Of a DNA stretch of 45,840 nt, positions 11,835 through 23,200 are shown in pieces. The notes under the pieces were generated by a model, which saw only the letters and a program-made list of their open reading frames with translations, searched no databases and was not told the DNA's origin. The stretch is from Ectocarpus siliculosus. Taxonomy: Eukaryota; Sar; Phaeophyceae; Ectocarpales; Ectocarpaceae. Position numbers and translations under genes: made by a program. Position 1 is the first letter of the stretch, and every line of letters begins with the position of its first letter. Location: NCBI GenBank assembly GCA_000310025.1, contig FN648765.1, forward strand, positions 1-45,840, read 5' to 3'.

Positions 11835-11962
11835 GCCGTTTGGTGGTGCTTTTCTCCTTTGGGATTGCGTGTCCAACGTGCACACCACACAAATACATGC
11901 CGTTCGGTGGTGCCTTTTTCCCTTGGGGTTGCGCGTCCAACGCGCACACCACACAACCACAT
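11835..11962. repeat. 64-bp tandem duplication
   Basis: Two diverged copies (11835-11898 and 11899-11962) start with GCCGTTTGGTGGTGC and GCCGTTCGGTGGTGC. Each ends with a GCACACCACACAA-type sequence. Confidence 0.8.
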
Positions 11963-12519
11963 AATAATAAGTAGTGATCGTCCGGGTTGTTTTATGTAAA
12001 CACCACATGGTCACATGCCGAATTAGTTCCCTTGCCTCTCGCGTACTGACGTACCTCGTGGCGCACGCCCAACTAACACCAACAACCCATATGCACACCA
12101 ACTCCGCCGTAGCTAGCAATCCCGTCTGTGAGTAGGTAGACTTACACTTGGATAAGCCCGGCGAGACGTTGTGTCAGTTGGTCCGTGCGCTGTCATGTTT
12201 TCTCGACGGTACGCCTGGATACACAGCATCGAATCGACGTTTGCTTCGTAACGTAATTTCACACGCGGCCATACAAATTGGGCCCCGAAAAGGAAATATA
12301 TATGTATGCTGTGTGCCTTTCTATGTTGACGGGAACCCGTGCTGTCAGTTCTCAGCCCACAGGTTTCCTCTCCAAAAAAAAAAAAAAAAAAAAGGGGAAG
12401 GGGGGGGGGGGGGTCTTTGATAGTTCCTGTCATTCAAGAAGTGCGAGTTTTGGGCCAGTCACGGCCTTTCAATGCTTCGATATCATCTGCGATTCGGACA
12501 CGATGACGTTCCGGATTCT
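11963..12519. other. Homopolymer-rich spacer (A20 then G-run)
   Basis: Twenty consecutive A (12374-12393) are followed by GGGGAA and about 14 G. The A20 run could be the fossil poly-A tail of a retroposed sequence, but no matching body was recognised. The G run may also mark poor assembly accuracy. Confidence 0.4.
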
Positions 12520-13920
12520 CTAGAAAAAGCTGGACAAGCCACGTGCCATACTACGAACTGCTCTCGCCGATGGATGCTTGTCGAACGCCGCAACGCGTTG
12601 CGGGCAAGTGAATGACCATGACTGTGGTGATCCGACCGGCGTTACTTTGGACGCAGGCGACGTTGCCGTCCTTCCCAGATGGTCAAAACCATCCAAAGTC
12701 GGGTCGATCTAGCATGTAACGCTAACAACGCATCTGCGGGAAAAGTTCCAAAAAGCGGCTTTCTCTGACGGTTTCCTCGCACGAAAGGCCCTGACAGCGA
12801 GCAAGCCACCCTCATCGTCAAACTTGACGCATCATCGGACGCGTCTTCCCTAGGCTTGGGGTGGCGTTTTGTCAACATCGGGGGAGCCCAGTGCCGCGCT
12901 GGTGGTGTGATCCCAACTGATTGGCTGCACAAGCACGTGCTACACTGTACCAGTTGTCGCGACTCTTTCCGTATGCGACTGACTTGCAGCGGGCTCAAGG
13001 GTTCATCGACGTCGCGTTTGTTGGAGCTACAGATCGAGTACCCAGTGGCTGCTAATGTCGTCGCTGATGGTATCTCTCTGCCCTGGCGCGAAAGCATCGT
13101 TCGTCTAAACCCCGAGGGTTTTCCGTGCTCTCTGGGAGAATGTGCGGCTGGTCGCCGTTGTTCTCATGGCTTCGGCGACCGAACAACGTTGTTGCTGAAC
13201 GCAGGCCTCGGACCAAGACGCGTTCGAATGCCTCAGATTCTTGGGCACATAACGTAGAGGCACCAAGTGGGTGTACGACAGAGCCATGCTTTGGCGCATA
13301 GACTAGGTATGATACAATTTCGCGCATGCCTTCTAGTTTCGCAATGCGCTAACAGTACACAGCCGCGTCGATGCAGAAAGGGATCGTGTCCAAGTTGAAG
13401 ATGGCGATCCAAAAGTAGTTGGGGCAAGACGGCAGCTGGGACCCTGTTACGCGGTCGGGCGACCCGTGTCGTAGTCCTCTCGTAGAACCCTACGTCATGT
13501 TTACGAGCAAGGAACAGAAGCTTTGTCAACCACCAGAGGCTATGTTGCCGCATGTTCTCTTCGATTTGTTGAGGGACATGCGCTTCCGGGCACAAACTGC
13601 GTCGCCTTTGGTGGTACGCATTGAGCATACCAGGGACGTCGCTTTGTTCTCGCTGGCGTTCGCGGCCACGACGACCTCTCCTTCACGATGGGATCGCAGA
13701 TTCTGCGGCTGCCAGCGGGGGAGGATCTTATCTTCAATTTCCAGTTTGGTAAGACCCCCCATGACTCCGTAGACGCCGTGGTGGCGGGCGCGGACGTTAC
13801 GGGCTGCCACACTGCTACACGATGCCTTCCTCTCGGGACGGGGGATGTGTGGCACAGTTGCTGGATGGACCTGCAATCGCTGTTATCATGAAAAATTGCC
13901 GGGCGGCGTACCGATAGCGT
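12520..13920 (+). mobile_element. Decayed DIRS-like retroelement (RNase H and tyrosine recombinase fragments)
   Basis: One frame around 12800-13257 reads TLIVKLDASSDASSLGLGW. It resembles the RNase H start of DIRS-type pol, where a DAS motif is followed by a Gly/Trp-rich strand. Further on, 13620-13690 reads RDVALFSLAF. After a frameshift, 13688-13810 reads MGSQILRLPAGEDLIFNFQFG. This matches my recollection of the tyrosine-recombinase region of DIRS-like elements in stramenopiles. The segments are in different frames with stops between them, so the element is dead. No inverted or split terminal repeats were found. The catalytic R..H.R..Y set cannot be traced because the C-terminal half is missing. 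Confidence is better for the recombinase part than for the RNase H part. Confidence 0.5.
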
Positions 13921-14162
13921 CGCACTTGGCGCCTACTAGTGTAGGAACGGCGGGTTCCAAGACGAGGCGTAGCGAGTACTACCCTGACTAAAACACGTTG
14001 CCGATTGTCGGCCGGCCACGCATACATTCGATTTTCTACGTGTGCGTGCCGCGGAAATAAGAAAGTTTGGGTGGGGATAGACCTACCTTAGAGGCTTGTT
14101 TGGTCAAAGCAATATATGGCAGATCAGACAATCAACAGGAAGTAATGGGCGGGACCACAGGC

Positions 14163-14407
14163 CGGTGCAGGAGGCCTCACCCAACCCAATCCAATACATA
14201 CATTGAATGATCTAGGTAAGGGACAAGAATACTATTTCTATTCATGAACTTACTGATCATTCAAACGCTTCGAGTCTGGGCATATTGCGATCTGTATGCC
14301 CAGCCCGAAGAGTTACTTCACGGCGAGGCCCTCCTGTCGGTGCAGGAGGCCTCACCCAACCCAATCCAATACTTACATTGAATGATCTAGGTAAGGGACA
14401 AGAATAC
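14163..14407. repeat. Two 70-bp direct repeats separated by 105 bp
   Basis: Copies at 14163-14232 and 14338-14407 differ at one base. The unit starts CGGTGCAGGAGGCCTCACCC and ends GGGACAAGAATAC. The spacer contains a hairpin (CTGGGCAT at about 14276 with ATGCCCAG at about 14296) and TGATCATTCAA, which is inverted relative to TTGAATGAT inside the repeat. Confidence 0.9.
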
Positions 14408-15373
14408 AACAGTAAGCATCGCGATTCGTGGGCCCTCGCCAAATTTCGTAACCCTCCGAGCGCAGTAGCACGCGCCACCAAAGTGTATGTGAGCGGGTTC
14501 TATCCTCCACCGATCTTGTATTCTTGTCGACCCATTTCGGGAAAAAATCGAATTGTCAGTGTCCGCTTGGTGGTAACAAACGCAACGGCATCACGTGTGT
14601 CTATTCATTGCAGTAATGGTGGTTTAGTCCATGAATGTGTGCGAGGGCTGAATGAGTTGTCAACGCGACCTTTTGCCAACAACTCATGATACGACGAAAG
14701 CGCGCACGGTACGCCCGCCGAAAAAGTGCAAGCATTTTGCATAGGCCAGCACTGTTGCCACCGTATATGCATTCATGCGCACTCTCCATCGTTCGATTTT
14801 ATGCAGAAGTTCGGCAGGTTATGAATCTCAAGGGTCCTTGCTGCGTCATAATCATCCTGCATCATCAGTAGAAATGTGCCAGGTGTACAAACGTGTAAAC
14901 AGCGCATGCAGAGATGGGATGAGATTCATTTTTATTCATTCCACGTGTGTGTCCCAGCAGAATATGACATCACACACACCATCACGAAATGGACCCGTCC
15001 GTGTGGTCTTAAACCCCAATTATCATCACGCGGGGGTGGGGGCGGTCGGTGCAATGTCTTGTGCAATCTACGGTCAATACATTCACTAATTGTAATTCAA
15101 TTTGTGACGAGCACCGCAACCGTGCAGGTACATTCAAGGTAGCGCAGCAGTAGCCAGAAGCTCGTCAGCATCTCAAGAACGAGGATTTTAGCATTGCGGG
15201 ACTTGCCTCTTGATTGTAAATCTCAGCATGATTATTGTTGACCTCACCTGACTTTACCTGCCCAACACTGTGAAAGAAATTGCCCTGTTTGATCTACAAT
15301 ACCCCTTCGTTCAAACAACCGGCGAATTACGGGGTGGACGTTTGTGTGACCCCCGAGCACAACTATCCATGAG
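14408..15373. other. No gene recognised
   Basis: Only short ORFs without a family signal. Confidence 0.3.
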
Positions 15374-15457
15374 CGATACCATTGCGATCTAATGTATGTA
15401 CGCGTCGAACCTGTTCGATACCATTGCGATCTAATGTATGTACACGTCGAACCTGTT
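15374..15457. repeat. 42-bp tandem duplication
   Basis: Two adjacent 42-bp copies (15374-15415 and 15416-15457) with one difference. Each starts CGATACCATTGCGATCTAAT and contains CGTCGAACCTGTT. Confidence 0.9.
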
Positions 15458-16344
15458 CGACTGTTCAATCCGCACAGAGGGGCTGCTGCTGATCAGGCGG
15501 CAGGTGTTGTTGTTGTCGTTGCTGTTGTTGCCTCGATGAAATCCTCCGCGTCATCTTCTCATTCGAACCGCTCGGGGCAAATCATGTGAAACCGTACAAG
15601 CGCTTGTTGTTGCTGCCGCAAGTTTCCTACAGCAGTAGACTATATGTGTCTCGGAGTCTGGGTATTGGCATGAATCTGACCATTAGGTCTGACCCGAGCT
15701 GAGTCGACGCTTGTCCCCGCACGGGTCGGAGCAGATCAGTCTATACATTGTAACCGACAAATATATTACCGTGCATCACACCAACACTGTCTACAGCAGT
15801 ATTCGACGATGCGATTCGCTCTCCTGGCCTGGCCTGTAAGTCTCCATCCACAGCAGGTCATAACCCGACCTGCCCCGTGCCTCCGAGCCTGTACGCGAAA
15901 GGAACATAACTGCTTGTGCGCCGCCCTTGCTGTGTGACCCGCCAAATCGGGCTGCATGCCGAAACGTCTCCCTCGACACCGGAGTCTACCACTTGTACTG
16001 GTATTGTAGACCTGGTCCAAGGGGATATTGTACAGTAGACCTGGGTCCAGGACACGCTCGCGTGTCAACATCCTAGATGAACGAGCACGCCAGAATCGCG
16101 CCACGGCATCGAACGAGCCAAAACGCCTCAAACGCAGAAAGTTACGTAACGCACGTTAGCGTAGTCGTGTGGTCTATGATCCCTGCATGCATACGCACGA
16201 ACCAAAGATGCACTTTTCACAGTCTACAGAGCAGTTCGATTTTTATTCTTCCGTCTGAAATATTCATTTACGTAGTGTAATGAATATCGGGTGTTTCCAG
16301 TCACAGGCAGCGGACGGTGCATACCTCGCAGTTCACGAGCTAAC
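15458..16344. other. No gene recognised
   Basis: Short ORFs only. A GTAGACCTGG..CC motif is repeated at about 16005 and 16037. Confidence 0.3.
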
Positions 16345-17113
16345 CTGTAGCACTTCGTCCGTCGTACAGGTCACAACCTCTGACCAACCCTTTGAAATTT
16401 CATTCAGCACAGGACCTGCCGTGTGACGAACTTCGATCCTTGAGCATGTCCTTATCTGATCTGCCCTGACAAAGATAAACTCCTCCAAACTGCCCAGATC
16501 ATCCCTTTGACGTTTGACAGACACCATTATGGCCAACTGTAGGCCTTCGCACCTGCCCTTGAACTGCCCAGCGATATCTCTCTTTTTCGACCCGTGCAAT
16601 AACGCACCGTGGTTGAAATCTCTTCGACCCATTGGGACGAACAGATTTGACCCGTTCAACCCGCCGCACGCGCAAGCTGCTACCCCGGCGGCTGCTACTG
16701 CTGCCTCTACGTGGATGCTTTTGCAAAGTATCATTCATTTGTTCAGGACTAAAACGGGGTTTATCAAGGTTCACACATGACGGTTTGAGACAGACCGGTT
16801 GACTCCGAGGTTCCACCTGCATTTTCACTACAAGTATATGCTTCTCTCCATCAGCACTGTCGTTGCCCCCATAACCTGTACAAATACTAAGCATAGAACA
16901 TCTATGGTGTGGAGCTGATCTTGGATGGCCAGGCTCAAGCTTCACATCAGATAACACTTCGTGTTTCCGCGTTTTCCCTTTGTCAGCTTTTTGGCAGGAA
17001 ACGCCTACAATAATGAACGCGGGTTCGCTTTGGAGATTCCCATAAAAACTCACGACAACTCTGTGTGTGCTGCTGTCGAATGACCCCACGTGCTCGCAGT
17101 TCAGCAACCCGAC
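16345..17113 (-). CDS. Hypothetical protein exons, divergent to GH88
   Basis: Two overlapping minus-strand open frames look coding. The upstream frame (about 17113 down to 16740) contains VVVSFYGNLQSEPAFIIVGV and DGEKHILVVKMQVEP. The downstream frame (about 16734 down to 16345) contains FNHGALLHGSKKRDIAGQFK and SLEEFIFVRADQ. It ends at a possible donor, CAG|GTTAGC. Joining them needs an undetected small intron or a frameshift. No in-frame ATG opens the first segment and a stop lies just upstream, so the true start is unknown. No domain was recognised. The 5' end lies within about 20 bp of the GH88 start codon, so the two would share a bidirectional promoter if both are real. Confidence 0.35.
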
Positions 17114-17127
17114 CTTCACAAGGAATT

Positions 17128-17251
17128 ATGGGGGCGAGGCGAAACGTTCGGCCGTTGACTGCTCTAGCGGTTTCTCTGTCGCTTTCGAGCTGCCGGCCGG
17201 TGCTTGTTGGAGCCGATGACACCCTCAACGGCGTTGTCAGCGCGGCGTTCG
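17128..17251 (+). CDS. GH88 exon 1: ER signal peptide
   Basis: An upstream in-frame ATG exists at 17080, but the ATG at 17128 gives a compact signal: MGARRNVR, then the hydrophobic LTALAVSLSLSS, then a possible cleavage after VLVGA before DDTLNG. The exon ends at a good donor, TTCG|GTAAGA, in phase 1. This would send the hydrolase into the secretory pathway, to a vacuole or the cell wall. Confidence 0.6.
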
Positions 17252-20200
17252 GTAAGATTCACATGCGAAAGAATGTCACTTAGTGAAGTGCCTTACGCAG
17301 CGAACAATTCCAACCCACGGGCAGCAGAAGAGGTTTCATACCCCAGTGATAATAGGGCGTGCAAAAGACCCGTAGCTCACCCAATGCTTGGTTGTCCAAG
17401 CTCTATCTCCTCTTGCAGGGAGTGCGTTTGCACTGTTGGAACGCAAAATGAAATGAGCCGACAGGCCGGCACAACTCTCCGGCAGAATGATTTTTTCACT
17501 CCGCTTTCAAGCGAAAACGTTACGTAAGCGTATGGCGAGACCCGAGAGCTCGGACGAGTTCCCGGTGTTGGTATCATTGTTTGGGAGGCTAACCTACACC
17601 GTAATGAATTCGTGGTTAGTCCTAGACTGGTTGATGTTATCCACAGGCCATTGGATCATGCGTGTTGCGGAGGAATTGCACTGTTGAAATCACCATATAA
17701 TCTTGGAGTCACTGAATTTGTTTTACAGAATGTTGAACATCTCGTTGTCGGCGGCAGATTTCGCTGGCCAGCAGCTGACGGTCTTGAAGGAAGACGTCCT
17801 GGTGGACAACGACATTTTCACATCCTACACAGATGAAGACGGACAGGTACGCGAAGGCCAGAATACATTGGGATCACAAGAGCTCATGCCACACCCTACT
17901 GCGACATGCGGTGCCTCCCGACTCACCACACTCTGTGGGTTTGTTGTCAGCCACGCGATACGATAACCACCACCCTCTCACTCTTTTCCGCTACCTGCTA
18001 CGCGTTGTTCTCCGAATGAAGTGGATCACGGTCAAAGATAACGGAGATGTCATCGACCTCACCGTCTGGACAAGGTTTGTCGTACGATGCCAATACTTCA
18101 CACGGTCGAACAATTTCCCTGACACAATTGGGGCTCATACAATCATCGCAGACTTCTCATCCAGGGTCGGTCGCGTGTCGTCTCTATCGAACAGGTGTTG
18201 TCAACACATTTCTGTCTTGCCTCTGTATTGTGAAAATGTCTTATTGCAAAAGCAGTCTCACGCCATTCCCAAGTATGTGTCATGATCCTCATGGAAATGG
18301 GCTCTTTGCGCCCCGGCTTGTTTCTGCGTCTCTCGGCTGTCACTTACAGTGGCATGGTGGCTGGCATGTTCTGGTACCAATACGAAGCTACGGGTCAAAG
18401 CATATGGCAGGTGAGCGGACTTCACGCGTGTGTTTATCTTAGGTAGACCGCTTTTCATCCAGACGGGGGTATGACGACGAAGCGACAAAAAGTATGGGAT
18501 ACAGCACAGCAACTTTGACGCCTTCAATACGTAGACTTTCCCTAAAATGTCGACAGAATGAGCAATGACAGAGGCTCATTACGGTCGACCGCCGACCAAC
18601 ACGAAACGTGGTGACTACGTCACACCCCAGCACAATCACACACCCAGAAAAAGAACGTATCAAATCCCTGCTGCGTGTATGCTTCACGTCACCGTCGATT
18701 TCTGCTGTGAATACAGACTTATGCGGAGGACATGCAGGAAGGCCTGGAGGGAGTCGAGCTCCTGGACGACAACGACCTAGGATTTCAAACGCCCAACTCG
18801 TTTGGACTGGGCTACAGGCTCGTCGGCACAAGTTCATTCAAGGACATAACCTTATCTGGAGCTCAGTCGCTGTATGACTACCGCTACGTGGTAAGTTCGC
18901 CCCCCGTCTCTTTTCGTAGACGTTTTCAGTGACGCTGCGTGGGTGTGACTATCTGATTTCCGGGTTCTACCTCCTTCTTGGCGGAATCAAACTTCGTTGT
19001 TGTTGTTGTTTGTTGTTTTTCTTCACATTAAACTCGTGTCAGTTGCTAATCCCAAAATCTAGCAAAGACTCGGCCCGTGGTCACAAAAATGCTAAAGCCA
19101 TCAGAAGATCTAAAGAACACGCACACTATTAGCAAGAAAAGGGTACACAAGCCCGAGGAGGTACACCTACAATCCCTGCAGCACGTTTGCGTGCTCACAA
19201 CTGAACTACACGCCCACACACTACAATTCGACTACAGTAGGCGGCATCACCCCCCTTGTCCCGCACTTCACCAAAATGAATGTTTGTCGACTACAGCGTA
19301 CTGCTGTCTGAAGTGTTGTCTGTACAAAATAACACCATGCATGGTGTATGGTGCACAACAAGCTCGGGGCATGCAGCTGCTGTCTGAAGTGCTGTCAGAA
19401 TGGTCCCGTGGACATACAATGAAGAAGAACAACCAACCAAAGCCATCATTGCAATTGACAATCGCCCGAATCTATCCAGATCATCTTTGTTAGACACAGC
19501 AGTGTAAACATCGGCACTGACTAGGAATCGTTCCACATTGAAGGGGTCTTCCACGATGCAGGTACACAATTAAGGCACCGGGGTTAACTTCGTGTGGCCA
19601 TAGCGAGCTGGCTGAATGAAACAGGCAACGCCCCATTCGATAGTTTTCATCGTGTAGAAACCAAGAACGTATCTGCAAGCATATATCGCACAGGCAGCAG
19701 TTAGTGTTTTTTTGACAACCTCCCACCTGGCGGTAGATTTTGCATTCCTGGCCCTTATATATCAGTGCTCGATGCCTTGCCCACCGCCGCCCTCGTTCCA
19801 GAGCAATATTCCAGCGTTCTGGTCGTGGGCAAACCCGAAGAGTGAGCCACAGTGGGAGCGGGCCGTCAACGTGGACATGATCATGAACATGGAGATCATG
19901 CTCTGGGCCGCCGTCAATGGCGGAGACGCCGAGTACTCCGATGCCGCAGAAAAGTGAGACGAGCCTAACGCTTGGATATCGGGCAAAAGTCGGTTTAGAC
20001 GTCTCGCTGGCAAGAAGTATTTCATGACGCCGTGTGCAAGTTGACGACGTAGTGCCAAAGCATGGGGTCTTCATCAACTTTTTTTTTTTTTTGTCTTCGC
20101 TTCAAATCAGCGCTCACAGCAGCACTAGTGCCGTTTAATCCAACCCGTGGTCACACAGAAGAGCCCCTCTCTATCCTCCCCTCCTGCGGTCCTCTGCCTT

Positions 20201-23200
20201 CGATTTTAAGGCGAGAAAAGTTCAGCACTCTCTTCCCTCTGTGTACGCACGAACTAGCGCTATCCACTAGGCCAGAAGCGAAAGCGAGAGAAAAACTCAC
20301 TTTGCAAGAAACGCTCGCTTACGCCGGGATTCGAACCCCTGACCTGACCTCTAGAAGGTTCCAAGGGTACCAACTAGACCACCGGGGCGACCGGACAATG
20401 GTGGAAAACGTACCTTTTGACCAGTGAGCATCCAACGCCGGAGGCCTCCATGTCTATGATGCCCAGAGGAAGAGCCACCCTTGCTTCGATGCGAAATTTG
20501 AATTCTTGACAACGTACGGAAATCCGTGTGGCGAACATCGACTTTCACAAGAGCACCACGAAAGATTCCGATGCATGAGTGCCTTTGAGCCAGGTGAACG
20601 TGACTACTGTAGTCGTCCTTCCGCCAGGAAAAAAGTAATGCCACCCATATTTCGCCCATCGCTAGATTCGCTCGACCAATTATCCATCCGTGTCTCGCTC
20701 GCAGCCACGCCGACACCACGTGGGCAGACCTTGTAAGGGATGACTACAGCACGTTCCATGTGGCGGACTACGACCCATCGACGGGGGAGCTAGTAGACAA
20801 AGGTAAGACTGACAAGACCACGTGAACGATCGGTAATCCAATTGTTGGTGGGTGTTTTTTCTGTCGTCTCCGCTGGCGCAACCAAGGAGCCGCGGCGGTA
20901 CATACATATTCCGTCGCCGACAGGCCTGAGAATGGTTTACCTCTCCTGCATACAGAAGAATATTCTCCCCGCTACGTATGAGATACCATGCCTCTCTCAA
21001 CCAAGATCGTCATAGCGATCCGGAAAACATACAGATGCTGCCGGCGCCGCAATTCTCTATCCTCCTTGTGTAGATGCCCATGCCTCCGAGTTGACCTACG
21101 GGGAGATGCCTTTCTTACGACACGAAGACACGAAGAGGCATACCGTTAGGACAATATCAAGTGATTGTCGATCGTGTGTTCTTGTTGCGTTTTGGGCTGT
21201 CGCTATGTTGTTGTTGCTCTTGGCCGTTCACACCATCCCCGTTCCGGCTTGCCAAGCACGAAGAGGTTTATTCACAGCATGACACGCTTCATTCCTCGGG
21301 GGGGGGGGGGCTGCTTGACGAAAGGGCGGGCAACAACGGCCCCGATAGGCCATCGTCGGCATAGATCTTGGTCATCGGTACCGCACGTAATTTCTATCGG
21401 ATATTTTTGTCGGGTTCGCAGAAATCCGGTACCTTGACGGTTAAGACACGGTAAAGTCCAGCATGAGTTTGCCCTGAAATGAACCTCAGGGTAATCCCAG
21501 AAGGCGATCAGCATACTTTTAGCGGGGAACGATCACCGGGAATCTCTGACCGAAGTCGGGGATATCATCGTGCACAAAATAGAGCAAGCGGAGGCCAACT
21601 CCGTGGTGGCAACTATTCCAGCGGAGGCGGGAAGGTTTGATGGGGGGGGCGACATTTGTCGTCTTGATACAGAAACGTCCATCGAGAGCGCCCCCCATGA
21701 GATTGATTCCCCGGAACCCCACCGGCGATGGTTCGGGAGCACCCGTTTGTGGAAAGTTTTGCCTCCTTGACCATGAGTAACTCGCAACACCAGATCCCGA
21801 AACAAGTATCATGTGTAAAGGAAACGACGGTTTTTGTCAATACAGAGCCCGTACAAGGTGTGATCTGGAAAGCAAGCATTCGTCCTCGTAGTACCTGTCG
21901 ATATTCCGACCACACCTTGTACCTTTGTCACATGTTCTTGTACATTCTCTCCGCAGGCACGTACCAGGGGTGGCAAGACGACTCTACTTGGTCCAGGGGG
22001 CAGGCATGGGTCATCTACGGCTTCACCATGGTACACCGCTATCTCCAGAAGCCGAGGTTCCTGGACTATGGCATCAACACCCTCAGGTAAAAAACGCCAC
22101 AACGAGTAGACTCAAAGGGGGCGCGTTCGTCAGGTAATTTCACTCCCCTGCTTCAGAAACGATGGATTGGTGGAGGGGATAGGAAGGCCGACCGGGCACG
22201 TTGCTTGCGGTTTCTGGTTCTGTACACTATGCAAAAAAAAATTTACCACTGCCTTGCCAAGTACCTGATGACGCGTCTTGGTCTTAAAACACTGGTGACA
22301 GCTACTTCGTCGACAACCTTCCCGACGACAACGTGCCCTACGCCGACTTCGACGCTCCCCCGGACTCGGACAACCCCAAGGATTCGTCAGCCACGGCTAT
22401 CGTGACCTCCGCCCTCTTCGAACTCTTCGAACAAACCGGTAAGTGTAGGTGGCATGATTCATGCTAGAACCGGACCTGGTTGTGCTGTATTGGATCCCAA
22501 TGTTGATGCTATACAGCCGAGTCGGTTTGTTTTCCTCTGGTTGCTTGATTTTCCTTTGTTTAGTGGCACTCTGTGTCTCCGTTCCACCGCAACACCCTAC
22601 AATCCCACGCAGCCATGTCTTCTTCATATACCTCCACAGGCTGCGGTATGTTTGGTTTTACGTTGCTGCGGCGAGCGCGCACTACGCGCACCTCCCCTTC
22701 CAACACCTCTCTTGGTTTCCCTGCCGACAAAAAACAGGAGAACCGAGCTACCTCGAGAAGGCCCAGGAGTTCTTGTCTTCATTGCTGCTACCGTCCACCT
22801 ACGTCGACTCCTCGGCAACCGACGGGTGGCAATCAATCCTCAGAAACTCGGCGGCGGCATGGGGTGATCCGGCGGTGGGGTCCGTCACCGCGGACTACTT
22901 TCTCCTGGAATCGATGGTGAGTGGCAGTGCTTCCAACGTATGATTCGTGTACGACGCCTGCTTGTTGCGATGACCGTGTTCCTTTTGCTTCCGGCAATGC
23001 CAACCACTGCACGGTGCACGGTAGGTTGAGCGGGAACGGGGGATACTGGAAAGCAGGTATCGCCAAAACATGTGCACATGTCGTTGTTTACCTTCTTGCA
23101 ATCCCTCTCTCAGACCTCTGCCTGTGGCAACAGGGAGGACATCCCGAAACAAGAGTTGGTATTTTGAAAGGTGCGGATGTCACGCCCGTGCCCCGCCCCA

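Noticed and set aside
12374-12413. A20/G14 tract as a processed pseudogene tail
   Set aside because: No recognisable coding body precedes it and no flanking duplication was found.
20320-20392. tRNA gene on the minus strand
   Set aside because: A and B boxes match, but the T-stem has only 3 pairs, the acceptor ends do not pair, and an A-tailed body follows. It is a SINE head.
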